From the IMG/VR virus record IMGVR_UViG_3300049484_000143, positions 1-40,382 of that record: a stretch of 40,382 nt of DNA. One strand, given 5' to 3'. Shown piece by piece: positions 7,893 to 16,165 of the stretch. The position numbers were made by a program, and so were the translations under genes. The notes under the pieces are model-generated. The model searched no databases. It was not told the origin of the DNA and worked only from the letters and a program-made list of their open reading frames with translations. This stretch comes from a virus. Numbering within the stretch: the stretch's first letter is position 1; each line of letters opens with the position of its first letter.

Positions 7893-8059
7893 GCGATGAG
7901 ACCAAACTGATATTCTGCCCTGCCGGGCCTCACGCTTTTACTCTGGAACAGGCTTGGAACCAGGATAAGTCTGCCTGTGTTCATTATATTGACGGGAAGA
8001 AAATCATTGACCTGGCCTGCCCGGAGTGCGGAGTCCGGGTTAAGGAGGAAATGAAATGA
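7889..8059 (+). CDS. Small zinc-finger-like protein (56 residues)
   Basis: ATG at 7889 overlaps the endolysin stop codon (ATGA), and the TGA at 8057 overlaps the next start. The 56-residue product has Cys10 (IFCPAG), Cys29, and a C-terminal CPECG pair, with a His between, so it could bind one zinc ion. It is coupled on both sides, and its composition matches the surrounding cassette. Role unknown. Confidence 0.6.
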   Translation: MSDETKLIFCPAGPHAFTLEQAWNQDKSACVHYIDGKKIIDLACPECGVRVKEEMK

Positions 8060-8445
8060 GATCAAAAAAATACCTGTGGATAGTTTATCCCTTTCTACTG
8101 TGGGCCTTACTCATCGGCGGCTGCGCCAGTATGCAGAAGGTTTCTAATCAAATCTGCAACCCCACGGCTGAGGAAAAAGCCACGGCCGATGCCATGCTTG
8201 CGGCTATCAATGCGGCTCAAGCGGCGGCTGGGATGTTCCTACCGCAGGCCAATATTATCCAAGCATCCACGGTCTTGAATACAATCCGGGCCGGGGGGTG
8301 CTTCCTGATTGCTGAGCTGGCCGATGCCTTTAAAGTGGTCGATGCGGCTAATGTCTCTGTCCAACCAAAGACTAAATCCCTGGGGGCGGCTAAGGCTCCG
8401 GTCCTCTTGCCGGAATACCCGGCGTTAAGGAAATTTGTGAGGTAA
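8056..8445 (+). CDS. Lipoprotein (candidate outer-membrane spanin)
   Basis: A 129-residue protein with a positively charged start (MRSKKY), a hydrophobic stretch and a lipobox LIGGC ending at Cys23, the signal for lipid attachment and outer-membrane sorting. The mature part is an Ala-rich helix followed by a Pro-containing tail. Located after the endolysin, it could be the outer-membrane partner of an Rz-like protein (candidate at 5788-6063) that joins the two membranes in the last lysis step. It is longer than most such lipoproteins, so the assignment is tentative. A strong AAGGAGG box lies 8 bp upstream. Confidence 0.7.
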   Translation: MRSKKYLWIVYPFLLWALLIGGCASMQKVSNQICNPTAEEKATADAMLAAINAAQAAAGMFLPQANIIQASTVLNTIRAGGCFLIAELADAFKVVDAANVSVQPKTKSLGAAKAPVLLPEYPALRKFVR

Positions 8446-8447
8446 AA

Positions 8448-8564
8448 ATGAACATTGAGATTGAGTTAAACATGGGCAAAGGAAGTGTATATTTATATGG
8501 ATTTTTCTTTTCGACTTTTGCTGAGTGGTTTGTTGAGAACACTGCTGCTAACTGGTTTGAGTAG
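8448..8564 (+). CDS. Possible 38-residue protein
   Basis: An ORF of 38 residues starting 2 bp after the lipoprotein stop and ending 9 bp before the second spike gene. The product is acidic with an aromatic-rich middle (VYLYGFFFSTFAEWF), possibly membrane-associated. It is more AT-rich than its neighbours. The ribosome binding site (GAGG) is modest. It fills an otherwise empty gap exactly, which supports it, but it is short. Confidence 0.4.
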   Translation: MNIEIELNMGKGSVYLYGFFFSTFAEWFVENTAANWFE

Positions 8565-8573
8565 GGGAACTAA

Positions 8574-11069
8574 ATGGGCACACTGACAACTAATAAATTT
8601 GCATTGAAACCACCTTGGGCTGATAGTTCTGCGGATGCGACGGCGTTTGGCACGGCAGCAGATAAACTGGATACTCGCTTAGGCACAGTGGTTTATGTTG
8701 GAGATCCGGTTATCACTGCCGGCACGACTCTGGCCCACGCCATCACGTATATGAACGCCCTGTCCGGTGGTGGGACTCTGGTTATTCCTAAAGGTGCCCA
8801 TGCTATTGCAGCTGATACCTCGGTTGATGCCGACGTGACACTGATGCCATTGCCAGGGGCAGTGGTAACGATTGCCATAGGAGCCACCTGGACGATCCTG
8901 GGACACGTCGTGGATACGATGAGCCAGTGGATCGTGGATAGTTCGGCCAATCTAACGATGGGCATTAAATTCCCTCGGGGCTCAGTCGAATTTGTCAGGC
9001 CGGAGTGGTGGGGGGCTAAGGGTGATGGTCTCGGAGCAGCGCAAGCCACGGCGAACACAACGGCGTTTAATCTGGCTTGTAATTGTGGCTCCGGCTATTG
9101 TGCGCCGACTATTCAATTGTCCTCCGGGGCGTATTATCTGGACGGAACTGTGGCTATTACCTATGACGGCCAGGTGATACAAGGGACCGGATGGCAATAT
9201 CCTGCCAGCAAGGGCGGAACTGAGGTTATAGCAATCTCCACTTTAGCTACTCACATGTTTACAGTAGCGGTGACACGAACCAAATTTTTCAATCTAAGTA
9301 TAGTTGGCAACGCTGAGGCTATTTTTGGCATTAGTGCTACTTCTGGTGGATCATATGGCACTATTGCTAATTGTCTGTTTAGGAACTTTAGTGGGCCGGG
9401 CGTCTCTATAGTATCCACCAATATCTGGCACATCTCTAATAACATATTTTCCGGTGGCCAGGCGGGGTCCAGTGGCATTTATGCTGATGGTTACGACTCC
9501 ACGATTGTCAATAATTTCTTTGAGGGGAATGGGATTGGCACTCCTGGTGGTGGGTCGTCAACCGGGTATGGGGTGTTTATAAAAGGGTCAGGACTGATTT
9601 GCGCCAACAACTGGTTCTATGATCTGCGGTATGCCATATATAACTCCGCTGGGGCCAATGCTTCGCAAAACAATCAGATCATGGGAAACAATATCCGGGA
9701 TTGTGATTATGGTATCTATGGCTCATTCACCAGGTCTTTACTTGCAAATAATCAGTTTTATGATGTCTGGAATTGCGGTATTCACCTGGGAATTTACGGC
9801 TACAATAACATCAACGGGAATCAGTTTATTCACTATACGGCTGGCTGCCGGGGGGCACATTATTATCGTTATTCTGGTGAGCCTGATACCTTTACCGGCA
9901 ATACCTATTATGAGTATGGGTCTCTCCGGGGCGTTCCGGCAGAGGCTTATCTGACTTATCCTATTATTAGCGGAGAGGTGCCGTTTCTGGCCAACAACAC
10001 CACCCGCCGGACCATCGCTCCCAGCGCCACTGCTCCTAAGATTGAATCTCTTTACGGTCACAAAACCCGGAACAATGCGGCGACAACTATAGCATCTCTG
10101 ACCACCGGGGCCAACGGGAAGATCGTGGACTTGCTGTTTGGCGACTCCATGACGACGATTGATTTTACCGAGACGTTGATGTACGGGAACAAAGGGGTTG
10201 ATTATGTTTCGACTCCCGGCGACCGGATGATTGCCACGTATAGAGATGGAGTTTGGCAGTGTAGAATTGAGGGCATCAGCGAGGGCATGACCCTGGGGGC
10301 CGAACTGGTTACTAATCCAACAATATATCCGGGGTTGGATTCGGAGTTGGTAGTTGACGGCGCTTTTACCGGCGGTATCTCTGCCAACTGGACGGTTGGG
10401 GACGGCTGGACTGGGGCCAGCAATCAGGCAGTCCATGCGGCCTATGGCGGCACCGCAGCCTTGAGTCAGACCATTGGCGGCGGATTGACTGCTTCTGGTT
10501 ACTATGTATTGACGGTCTATTGTAATTTTGATTCTTTTTACCGCCCGGCTTTGACAGTGAACCTCGGCAATGTTGCTGGTGTGGTTCACAATACCCAGCC
10601 ATTTAGAATGTGTGACAATGGCACCACCAGGCGTTTCTGGTTGCAGGCGGGAACGGCTACCAGTCTCTTAGAGTTTTTACCCACACAGTCGTTTGTGGGG
10701 ATCATTGATACTGTCAGCCTCAAGAAATTGACAGTTCCGGCGAATTGGACCTTAAACGGCACGGGTGAGTGGGTTTCGGCCTGCGATAATGATACCTGGG
10801 GGCTCAAACACGTTACCGGCGTCGAGACGGCAGTGGCGGCTACTGCTACAGTCTCCGCAGCCTCGGTGTATCTGGTGACTCTGGAGATTTCCGGTATGAC
10901 TTTGGGGAACCTGACGCCTACCCTGGGAGGGGTGGCCGGTGCAGCGGTAACAGCTAACGGCTATAATTACCAGCGGATCACTGCCGGGGCCGATGGGGAT
11001 TTGACTTTGACCCCCTCGACTGATTTTAACGGCCTGATCCGAAACGCTTCGGTGAAGTTGATTAGTTAG
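8574..11069 (+). CDS. Tail spike 2 (beta-helix with C-terminal carbohydrate-binding-like domains)
   Basis: An 831-residue protein. Residues 1-140 form a beta-rich N-terminal domain containing GTLVIPKGAHAI. Residues about 141-155 carry VRPEWWGAKGDGLG, the pectate-lyase-type beta-helix opening motif. Residues 180-470 are helix rungs (NNIFSGGQ, NNFFEGNG, NNWFYD, NNIRDCDYGIYG, NNQFYDV, NGNQF). Residues about 490-570 form a linker/cap, and residues about 575-831 contain two similar jelly-roll-like units (NWTVGDGWTGA..., NWTLNGTGEWVS...) that resemble carbohydrate-binding modules. Likely host-polysaccharide binding or depolymerisation. It has the same N-terminal/hinge plan as spike 1. Confidence 0.82.
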   Translation: MGTLTTNKFALKPPWADSSADATAFGTAADKLDTRLGTVVYVGDPVITAGTTLAHAITYMNALSGGGTLVIPKGAHAIAADTSVDADVTLMPLPGAVVTIAIGATWTILGHVVDTMSQWIVDSSANLTMGIKFPRGSVEFVRPEWWGAKGDGLGAAQATANTTAFNLACNCGSGYCAPTIQLSSGAYYLDGTVAITYDGQVIQGTGWQYPASKGGTEVIAISTLATHMFTVAVTRTKFFNLSIVGNAEAIFGISATSGGSYGTIANCLFRNFSGPGVSIVSTNIWHISNNIFSGGQAGSSGIYADGYDSTIVNNFFEGNGIGTPGGGSSTGYGVFIKGSGLICANNWFYDLRYAIYNSAGANASQNNQIMGNNIRDCDYGIYGSFTRSLLANNQFYDVWNCGIHLGIYGYNNINGNQFIHYTAGCRGAHYYRYSGEPDTFTGNTYYEYGSLRGVPAEAYLTYPIISGEVPFLANNTTRRTIAPSATAPKIESLYGHKTRNNAATTIASLTTGANGKIVDLLFGDSMTTIDFTETLMYGNKGVDYVSTPGDRMIATYRDGVWQCRIEGISEGMTLGAELVTNPTIYPGLDSELVVDGAFTGGISANWTVGDGWTGASNQAVHAAYGGTAALSQTIGGGLTASGYYVLTVYCNFDSFYRPALTVNLGNVAGVVHNTQPFRMCDNGTTRRFWLQAGTATSLLEFLPTQSFVGIIDTVSLKKLTVPANWTLNGTGEWVSACDNDTWGLKHVTGVETAVAATATVSAASVYLVTLEISGMTLGNLTPTLGGVAGAAVTANGYNYQRITAGADGDLTLTPSTDFNGLIRNASVKLIS

Positions 11070-11089
11070 TCTATAAATTAATCTCTATG

Positions 11090-11106
11090 CGTTCATTTTT
11101 TGAACG
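11090..11106 (+). terminator. Small hairpin after spike 2 (terminator or processing site, uncertain)
   Basis: CGTTCA-TTTTT-TGAACG forms a perfect 6-bp stem with a 5-nt loop in the 62-bp gap after spike 2. No T-run follows, so it is not a standard intrinsic terminator. It could be an mRNA processing or stabilising hairpin or a protein-binding dyad. Confidence 0.3.
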
Positions 11107-11131
11107 AGTTAAAAATCTTTAGGAGTCTAAA

Positions 11132-11440
11132 ATGCCTGATACTATTTTAGTTGGAAAGAACATGACTATTATCTCTGATGGATCTCCAAGCAATTTTGAC
11201 AGCACAACTTATTTCCCTGGAGAGATTCTATTAGCCGCTGTGAAACTTAAAGGAACCGCAAATGACCATGTTGTTATTCGTCATGGCTCGGGAACTGGTG
11301 AAATCATAAGTGATTTTATTGACCTTACAGGAGCAGGTGCCAAAGACACGCTTAAGCCTCCGCTATGGTGCAAACCCTATATGCTTGCGAGTGAGTGTAC
11401 TTTGACCAATGGGACACTTGTTGTTCTGGAAATGGCGTAG
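11132..11440 (+). CDS. Small structural-region protein, unknown
   Basis: A 102-residue beta-rich protein with no membrane segment, two cysteines (residues about 80 and 88) and a short GTGEIISDFIDLTGAGAKDT stretch typical of small phage structural proteins. An AGGAG box in the leader CTTTAGGAGTCTAAA precedes the ATG; the gene at 15877 has an almost identical leader. Composition returns here to the AT-leaning style of the flanks. Function unknown. Confidence 0.6.
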   Translation: MPDTILVGKNMTIISDGSPSNFDSTTYFPGEILLAAVKLKGTANDHVVIRHGSGTGEIISDFIDLTGAGAKDTLKPPLWCKPYMLASECTLTNGTLVVLEMA

Positions 11441-11443
11441 ATG

Positions 11444-11463
11444 GTTTGTTTATAATTTAAACG
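11444..11463 (+). repeat. 20-bp repeated element, copy 2
   Basis: Identical to 3314-3333 (GTTTGTTTATAATTTAAACG). It starts 3 bp after a stop codon and ends 15 bp before the next ATG. The two copies bracket the spike-lysis-spike segment. Confidence 0.7.
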
Positions 11464-11478
11464 GACTGAAAGACAATT

Positions 11479-11838
11479 ATGAAACACACGATTGAAATAT
11501 TTGACCTTAGTGGTCTTAATGAATCTCCAGTCTCTGGCGACTTTATCATTTCATCGAATAGGGACTTTGTCACTCGGGGCGTAACCACAGCGTCTATTAT
11601 TACGAATGGAAAGTCTGGAATTAGTGGCACTGTCTCGGCAGTGACAGCAAGTAAGATAACTTCGACAGGAATGATGTTCAATCCTGGAGATCCATTTCAC
11701 GTGACATTAGCAGTTGGTTGGATATTACAGAACGCAGATGTTCCAGTGATTGAAGTAGAGTGTAATGTCTGTGGCTTTTGCTATCCACAGAAACAACTTA
11801 CTAAGGGCCGCTGCAAAACTTGTATTGACAAGGAGTAA
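11479..11838 (+). CDS. Unknown protein with C-terminal zinc ribbon
   Basis: A 119-residue protein. Residues 1-90 are beta-rich (Thr/Ser/Ile), resembling a small virion domain. Residues 95-115 hold Cys95, Cys98, Cys101, Cys112 and Cys115 (ECNVCGFCYPQ...GRCKTC), a zinc-ribbon-like knuckle. This is the second zinc-ribbon protein in the virion operon. It lies 4 bp upstream of the tail adaptor gene and could be a connector or assembly component. Confidence 0.6.
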   Translation: MKHTIEIFDLSGLNESPVSGDFIISSNRDFVTRGVTTASIITNGKSGISGTVSAVTASKITSTGMMFNPGDPFHVTLAVGWILQNADVPVIEVECNVCGFCYPQKQLTKGRCKTCIDKE

Positions 11839-11842
11839 TTAG

Positions 11843-12946
11843 ATGCCTCAGTATGTAGATTTTTATGCTATGAATCTGGGCGAGTTAGAAACTGAGGTGT
11901 TGAGAAAGCTGTGGATTAATACCTTAGAAGACACTAATGGATGGTCTCCAGATTCGGCGTTTGTTAAATATTCTAGGTATCGAGTTGATAAGAAGATTAA
12001 CCAAGTTTACTCTGATCTCGTTACTATGACAAAGGCAATTAAGACCTGGTTTATTCTGCCACTTTTGGCTAACTATACTGAGTACCCAGTTCCACAGGGT
12101 GTGTTTGATATTGAATCGGTTTATCTTTTTAACTCCGCAACTTCTTATTCAGAGTTGAAGGTTTATGATCTTGGTTATATTGAAGACTCATTAAGCGCAG
12201 GATGGAGAGGCTATCCATCAGTTCCTCAATATGCGTATGTTGGAAAGAATCAAGGGATGAATGTTAATCTGGGAATTGCTCCGGCGTCGAAGACCTCGGC
12301 ATCTGCGGTAACGATTGCAGCAGGGGGTTATACCGTTACGAGACCATTTGGCAGTGTTGATGGAATTTATGGTTCAGCAGCTCCAGGCTCCGCAACGATT
12401 ACTTATGTGGATTCTGAGGGCCAGAACTTTGTGACTATGGGTTTGGTAGTGGGTCAGAAGATTCTAAACATCACTAATGATTTACTTGGAACTGTGGTTT
12501 CTATTGGAACAACCAATACCACAAATGACACCATTGTCACGGATTTGACCTGGATTCCTGAAGACGAAATGAGAATCTTGGCGGGAGATTCAGTTAGGTC
12601 TCTGGCAATTACTGCACAGGAAGCGTCGTATATTTTATCTGCTGTAAAGGGTTCGATGCCAACTCCGGGGATTACTATGGCTGCGAATAACTTATTGGTC
12701 TGTGGCTATAGCCAGCCGGTTAAGTTGGTTGAGTTATATCAATACCCTGAGGTCAATCCTTTGTTCCATGCTGGAATTGCCCTCGGAGCCGCAGCTATGT
12801 TAGGCAAAGAAGAGCCGCCGGACTCTCCTGAGTTTGCCCAGGCCACGACATACGAAGCTGATTATCTTAAAAATGTTGGTTCTCTAAGCACCTTCATGGC
12901 CGATCAATACTCCCAGGGCGCACAAATAATTAGCAGGGTAAAATAA
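11843..12946 (+). CDS. Probable tail adaptor (head-to-tail) protein
   Basis: A 367-residue protein with a helical N-terminus (residues 10-70: LGELETEVLRKLWINTLEDT... and KINQVYSDLVTMTKAIKTW), followed by LANYTEYPVPQGVFDIESVY. This arrangement is typical of podovirus adaptor/tail tubular A-type proteins that form the ring below the portal. The beta-rich insertion at residues 145-260 is consistent with a virion-exposed domain. It is followed, with a 1-base stop/start overlap (TAATG), by a long nozzle-like gene, as expected for the short-tail gene pair. Confidence 0.6.
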   Translation: MPQYVDFYAMNLGELETEVLRKLWINTLEDTNGWSPDSAFVKYSRYRVDKKINQVYSDLVTMTKAIKTWFILPLLANYTEYPVPQGVFDIESVYLFNSATSYSELKVYDLGYIEDSLSAGWRGYPSVPQYAYVGKNQGMNVNLGIAPASKTSASAVTIAAGGYTVTRPFGSVDGIYGSAAPGSATITYVDSEGQNFVTMGLVVGQKILNITNDLLGTVVSIGTTNTTNDTIVTDLTWIPEDEMRILAGDSVRSLAITAQEASYILSAVKGSMPTPGITMAANNLLVCGYSQPVKLVELYQYPEVNPLFHAGIALGAAAMLGKEEPPDSPEFAQATTYEADYLKNVGSLSTFMADQYSQGAQIISRVK

Positions 12947-15366
12947 TGGGTTTGATTACTGTTTCCAATATAAGCGAAGGCATCAATGTCAAACTCGATC
13001 CGTCTGTGATACCGGATGGTGCTGTTGCTGATTGTGTGGGGTTTGATGTTATTGCGGGAGGACGACTGAATACCTCTGGAGGAATTGCATTAAATGATAT
13101 AAGCGATTTGTTACCGAGTAAAGATATTGACTGGATGGAGATTAGGTATATTGGATCGGTTAAATATGTCTTGGTGTCAACTTCTGAGGGACTTTATAGC
13201 AATGGTGTTTTGATTTCAGCAGCCATTACTGGTCGATTTAGATCAGAATCTTTTTTAAATAACATTTATATTGTTAACAGTACCGCTGCGATTAGATACG
13301 ATGGAACGACCTGTTACCAATGGGGCATCGACCCACCGACAGGTATTCCAACTATTGCTCCGGGAACCCATCTCTCAACAACCATTCATACTTTTGAGAC
13401 GATGGCTACGTGGATTGCCAATGCGAGCACCTTAACGGTCGCTGCGGAGGGAACGATTAAGAAGCAAGGTTCCTATTCCATGAAGGCAACAGCGGCAATA
13501 AGCACTTCGGGTTATAGCTATGTTACGGCCTCGCTGGATTTGACAAAGTTCTCCAACGGAACAACTTCAAATGAAAACGATTATATTAGCTGCCAGATTT
13601 ATATTGATGATTTGACCCATCTGGAAGGCGTTTCATTTGTCTTTGATACTGGAGATGTTACTTTTAAAACAGATACTTTTACTTATGACTTGCTTTCTCC
13701 GACTGTCTTAGGCACTCCTCAGGCTATAGGTTCTGGCCAAACAGCTAATATCTATGGTGAAGATACTCTTTCTGATATGAGTGGTTTTACTTCATGGAAC
13801 GATTTTGTCAATCAAACTAGTTCAAAGACCTCATCTTTGGTGTTAACAAGTGGCGGTTTCTCTACTATTGATTCTGAAGTTGGCGATCAAACTTTGACTG
13901 TTTGGAAAACCAATCCATTGTTTCAATTAAAGAGCGCTACATGGCAGGAATTGAGAATCCCCAAATCTATGTTCACTTGGGCAGGAGCAGCAGATTGGGC
14001 GACAGTGAAGGGATTAAAGATTAAAGTAACTGCCAATGATGCAGGCGCAGTTAATGTTTATTTTGACGACTGGAAGATGATTGGTGGCAGTGAATTAAGT
14101 GGTACTTATTGGTTTATGTATACGTTCTTCCGGGGTGATAGTAACAATACTGTAATTCACGAATCGCCTCCGGCTATTGCAAATAGGTTATATGTAATTA
14201 GTGAACCAGTTGTTTTCGACCGCCATCCATTAGTTTATTCAGCTCGTCCATTGTCTACTGATCCGCAGGTTACGGGTGGAAACATCTATGCCACGGGCGA
14301 GGACTTGGGAGATTTTTGGCTGATTGCTTCAGTATTGGATAACACGACAGTTACTGATACAGTCTATGGCTGCGAGGGTGTGAGGATTTTAAACTCAAAG
14401 CATAATTTCCCAGCCCCACCTGGAACCGATTTAATACTTTTCAAGAATAAATTTTGGATGATTGGTGATCCCAGTTATCCAATGGTTATGCGGACGTCTG
14501 ATATTTTAGAAGATGGGACTTTGGCTCCAGAGGGTTGGCCGCCCAGGAATGGCTATGAATTGTCAGGTAACCAAGGTGAACTTCTCAATGTTGATATTTT
14601 AAACGAGACAATATCGGTCAAAGGAAAGTTTGGAGAATGGAAAGTTGACACTACTGACCCCACTGATTTTCTCCAAGTAACTGCTAAAAAGGTTTCGGAC
14701 TATGGTTTATTAAGCCAGGATGCTATTGTTCGGCTTCCTGCGGAACATATTTATCCTTCTAAAAGGGGGTTCATTAGGACGACTGGCTCGACGGCTTCGT
14801 TTATATTCCCAGAATTAGAACCTTTGATTGATAGTAATATTGATTTAGCCATGGGAGTCAATGCAGGTCTGGTTAGTTATTTTACGTATAGGACTAATTT
14901 ATTAGGCGACCGTACAGCCAAAATAGATTTATACAACGGCAAACCAAGATTCACCAACATCAACAATGTATTGTTTAATCAACTGTCTTTTGATCCGCTG
15001 ACTGATAATGTTTATTGTCTATATGGCAAAGAGATTGGAATTTTAGATTCAGGAACTAAGAATGAATTTATTCCAGGCGGCTTGCTTTATGCGTATCTGA
15101 AATCGAGAACATATCAACCTGGGAATGTAGTCGGCTGGACGTGTGTTGCATTTAGGCATAATACTGGAGGCGTTTGGTATCGTCTTAATTTATGGGTCGA
15201 AGGCACATTGGCTGCTATGTTTCCATTTAAATCCAATGCGGTCACTGAGCAATACTTTAGATTTGGCCCTTATTCTGGTTATGATTTTTACTTTGAGATT
15301 GTTGGGGATTATGATGTTCCAGGTCAGATTATATTTCCAATAAGGATTTATCACAGTGGAAAATGA
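12946..15366 (+). CDS. Probable tail nozzle protein (tail tubular B / P22 gp10-like)
   Basis: An 806-residue protein without low complexity. The N-terminus (ISEGINVKLDPSVIPDGAVADCVGFDVI) resembles the opening of podovirus nozzle proteins, where a GGLN...DP..lpdGea...N pattern introduces a beta-propeller-like body. The remainder is beta-rich with repeated motifs such as YIGSVKYVLVSTSEGLYSNG. It would form the distal tube of the short tail. Length is close to the roughly 800 residues common for these proteins. The next gene starts inside its last codons. Confidence 0.65.
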   Translation: MGLITVSNISEGINVKLDPSVIPDGAVADCVGFDVIAGGRLNTSGGIALNDISDLLPSKDIDWMEIRYIGSVKYVLVSTSEGLYSNGVLISAAITGRFRSESFLNNIYIVNSTAAIRYDGTTCYQWGIDPPTGIPTIAPGTHLSTTIHTFETMATWIANASTLTVAAEGTIKKQGSYSMKATAAISTSGYSYVTASLDLTKFSNGTTSNENDYISCQIYIDDLTHLEGVSFVFDTGDVTFKTDTFTYDLLSPTVLGTPQAIGSGQTANIYGEDTLSDMSGFTSWNDFVNQTSSKTSSLVLTSGGFSTIDSEVGDQTLTVWKTNPLFQLKSATWQELRIPKSMFTWAGAADWATVKGLKIKVTANDAGAVNVYFDDWKMIGGSELSGTYWFMYTFFRGDSNNTVIHESPPAIANRLYVISEPVVFDRHPLVYSARPLSTDPQVTGGNIYATGEDLGDFWLIASVLDNTTVTDTVYGCEGVRILNSKHNFPAPPGTDLILFKNKFWMIGDPSYPMVMRTSDILEDGTLAPEGWPPRNGYELSGNQGELLNVDILNETISVKGKFGEWKVDTTDPTDFLQVTAKKVSDYGLLSQDAIVRLPAEHIYPSKRGFIRTTGSTASFIFPELEPLIDSNIDLAMGVNAGLVSYFTYRTNLLGDRTAKIDLYNGKPRFTNINNVLFNQLSFDPLTDNVYCLYGKEIGILDSGTKNEFIPGGLLYAYLKSRTYQPGNVVGWTCVAFRHNTGGVWYRLNLWVEGTLAAMFPFKSNAVTEQYFRFGPYSGYDFYFEIVGDYDVPGQIIFPIRIYHSGK

Positions 15367-15853
15367 ACTTGAAGCTAGGGTAACTAAGAAGATTAATGAG
15401 TTAAAGAGGGAGTTGGTGAGTATTCAGAATCAACTTCAATCCATGATGGTTCAGTTATGTCGAGCACCTGGTTCTTCTTACGTGAGAAAGACAGATACTT
15501 TAGATCATGGAGCCCTGTCTGGTCTGTCCGATGACGATCATGGGCAGTATTTGTTATTGGCTGGTAGGGCTGGTGGTCAGACAGTTATAGGTGGCACAGC
15601 TTCGGGGGATGATCTTACTTTACAAACAACATCTAATGTTACCAAGGGAAGTTATATCTTCTCTGAAATGACCACGGTAGGTTATTTAAAGAACTCTGTT
15701 GCTGGGGTGGTAACAGGTGGGAATCTTGGAGATTTACCCACGGGGTCTATAATTGGCTGGACAGGATTTCTTACTGATTGTCCTACAGGTTTTGCTGTTT
15801 GTGATGGAACTTTGGGAACACCTGATTTAACAGCGGAATTTATTCTGTTATAA
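15356..15853 (+). CDS. Tail fibre/collar-domain protein, short
   Basis: A 165-residue protein read from GTG at 15356, overlapping the nozzle gene, with an AAGGA box about 10 bp upstream. Residues 1-35 are a coiled coil. Residues about 48-80 carry DHGALSGLSDDDHGQYLLL and GGQTVIGGTASGDDL, a pattern common in phage fibres. Residues 130-165 match the start of a phage tail collar domain (GSIIGWTGFL...PTGFAVCDGTLGTPDL) but end right after the TPDL motif, where full collar domains continue. It is either a natural short form or a truncated fibre. No continuation follows in any frame. Confidence 0.7.
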   Translation: MENELEARVTKKINELKRELVSIQNQLQSMMVQLCRAPGSSYVRKTDTLDHGALSGLSDDDHGQYLLLAGRAGGQTVIGGTASGDDLTLQTTSNVTKGSYIFSEMTTVGYLKNSVAGVVTGGNLGDLPTGSIIGWTGFLTDCPTGFAVCDGTLGTPDLTAEFILL

Positions 15854-15876
15854 TAGAACTTTAGGAGACTAAATAA

Positions 15877-16164
15877 ATGGCTCGCACGGTAGCAGTAACT
15901 AAAAAGACAGTGGAGCAGACCGGCCCGCAGAGATATGTCATCACGTTGAACCTAAAATATTTAGAGGATGGAACAGCGGCGGTGTTGATAGATAAGGATT
16001 ATCCACAGGAATATCTCTACGGCGAGGCACCGAGTATCTATGTTGCCAAGTGGAAAGCCTCTATGCAGGATGATATTGCCAAGTATAAAGCTCAGGAAGC
16101 GGTTTTTAACAATGCTCTTTTAACCACGGCTGTCAGTAATATCCAGGCCGGATTGGTGGTGTGA
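15877..16164 (+). CDS. Small unknown structural-region protein
   Basis: A 95-residue protein: beta-strand N-terminal half (QRYVITLNLKYLEDGTAAVL) and helical second half (KWKASMQDDIAKYKAQEAVF). The leader CTTTAGGAGACTAAATAA provides a good ribosome binding site. It is followed within 2 bp by the next gene. Possibly a fibre-associated or baseplate-like component; family not recognised. Confidence 0.6.
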   Translation: MARTVAVTKKTVEQTGPQRYVITLNLKYLEDGTAAVLIDKDYPQEYLYGEAPSIYVAKWKASMQDDIAKYKAQEAVFNNALLTTAVSNIQAGLVV

Positions 16165-16165
16165 G

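Noticed and set aside
9738-10589. Long - strand ORF (283 codons) antisense to spike 2
   Set aside because: It lies wholly opposite a convincing spike gene in G+C-rich DNA, where antisense open frames are common, and has no recognisable protein features or ribosome binding site.
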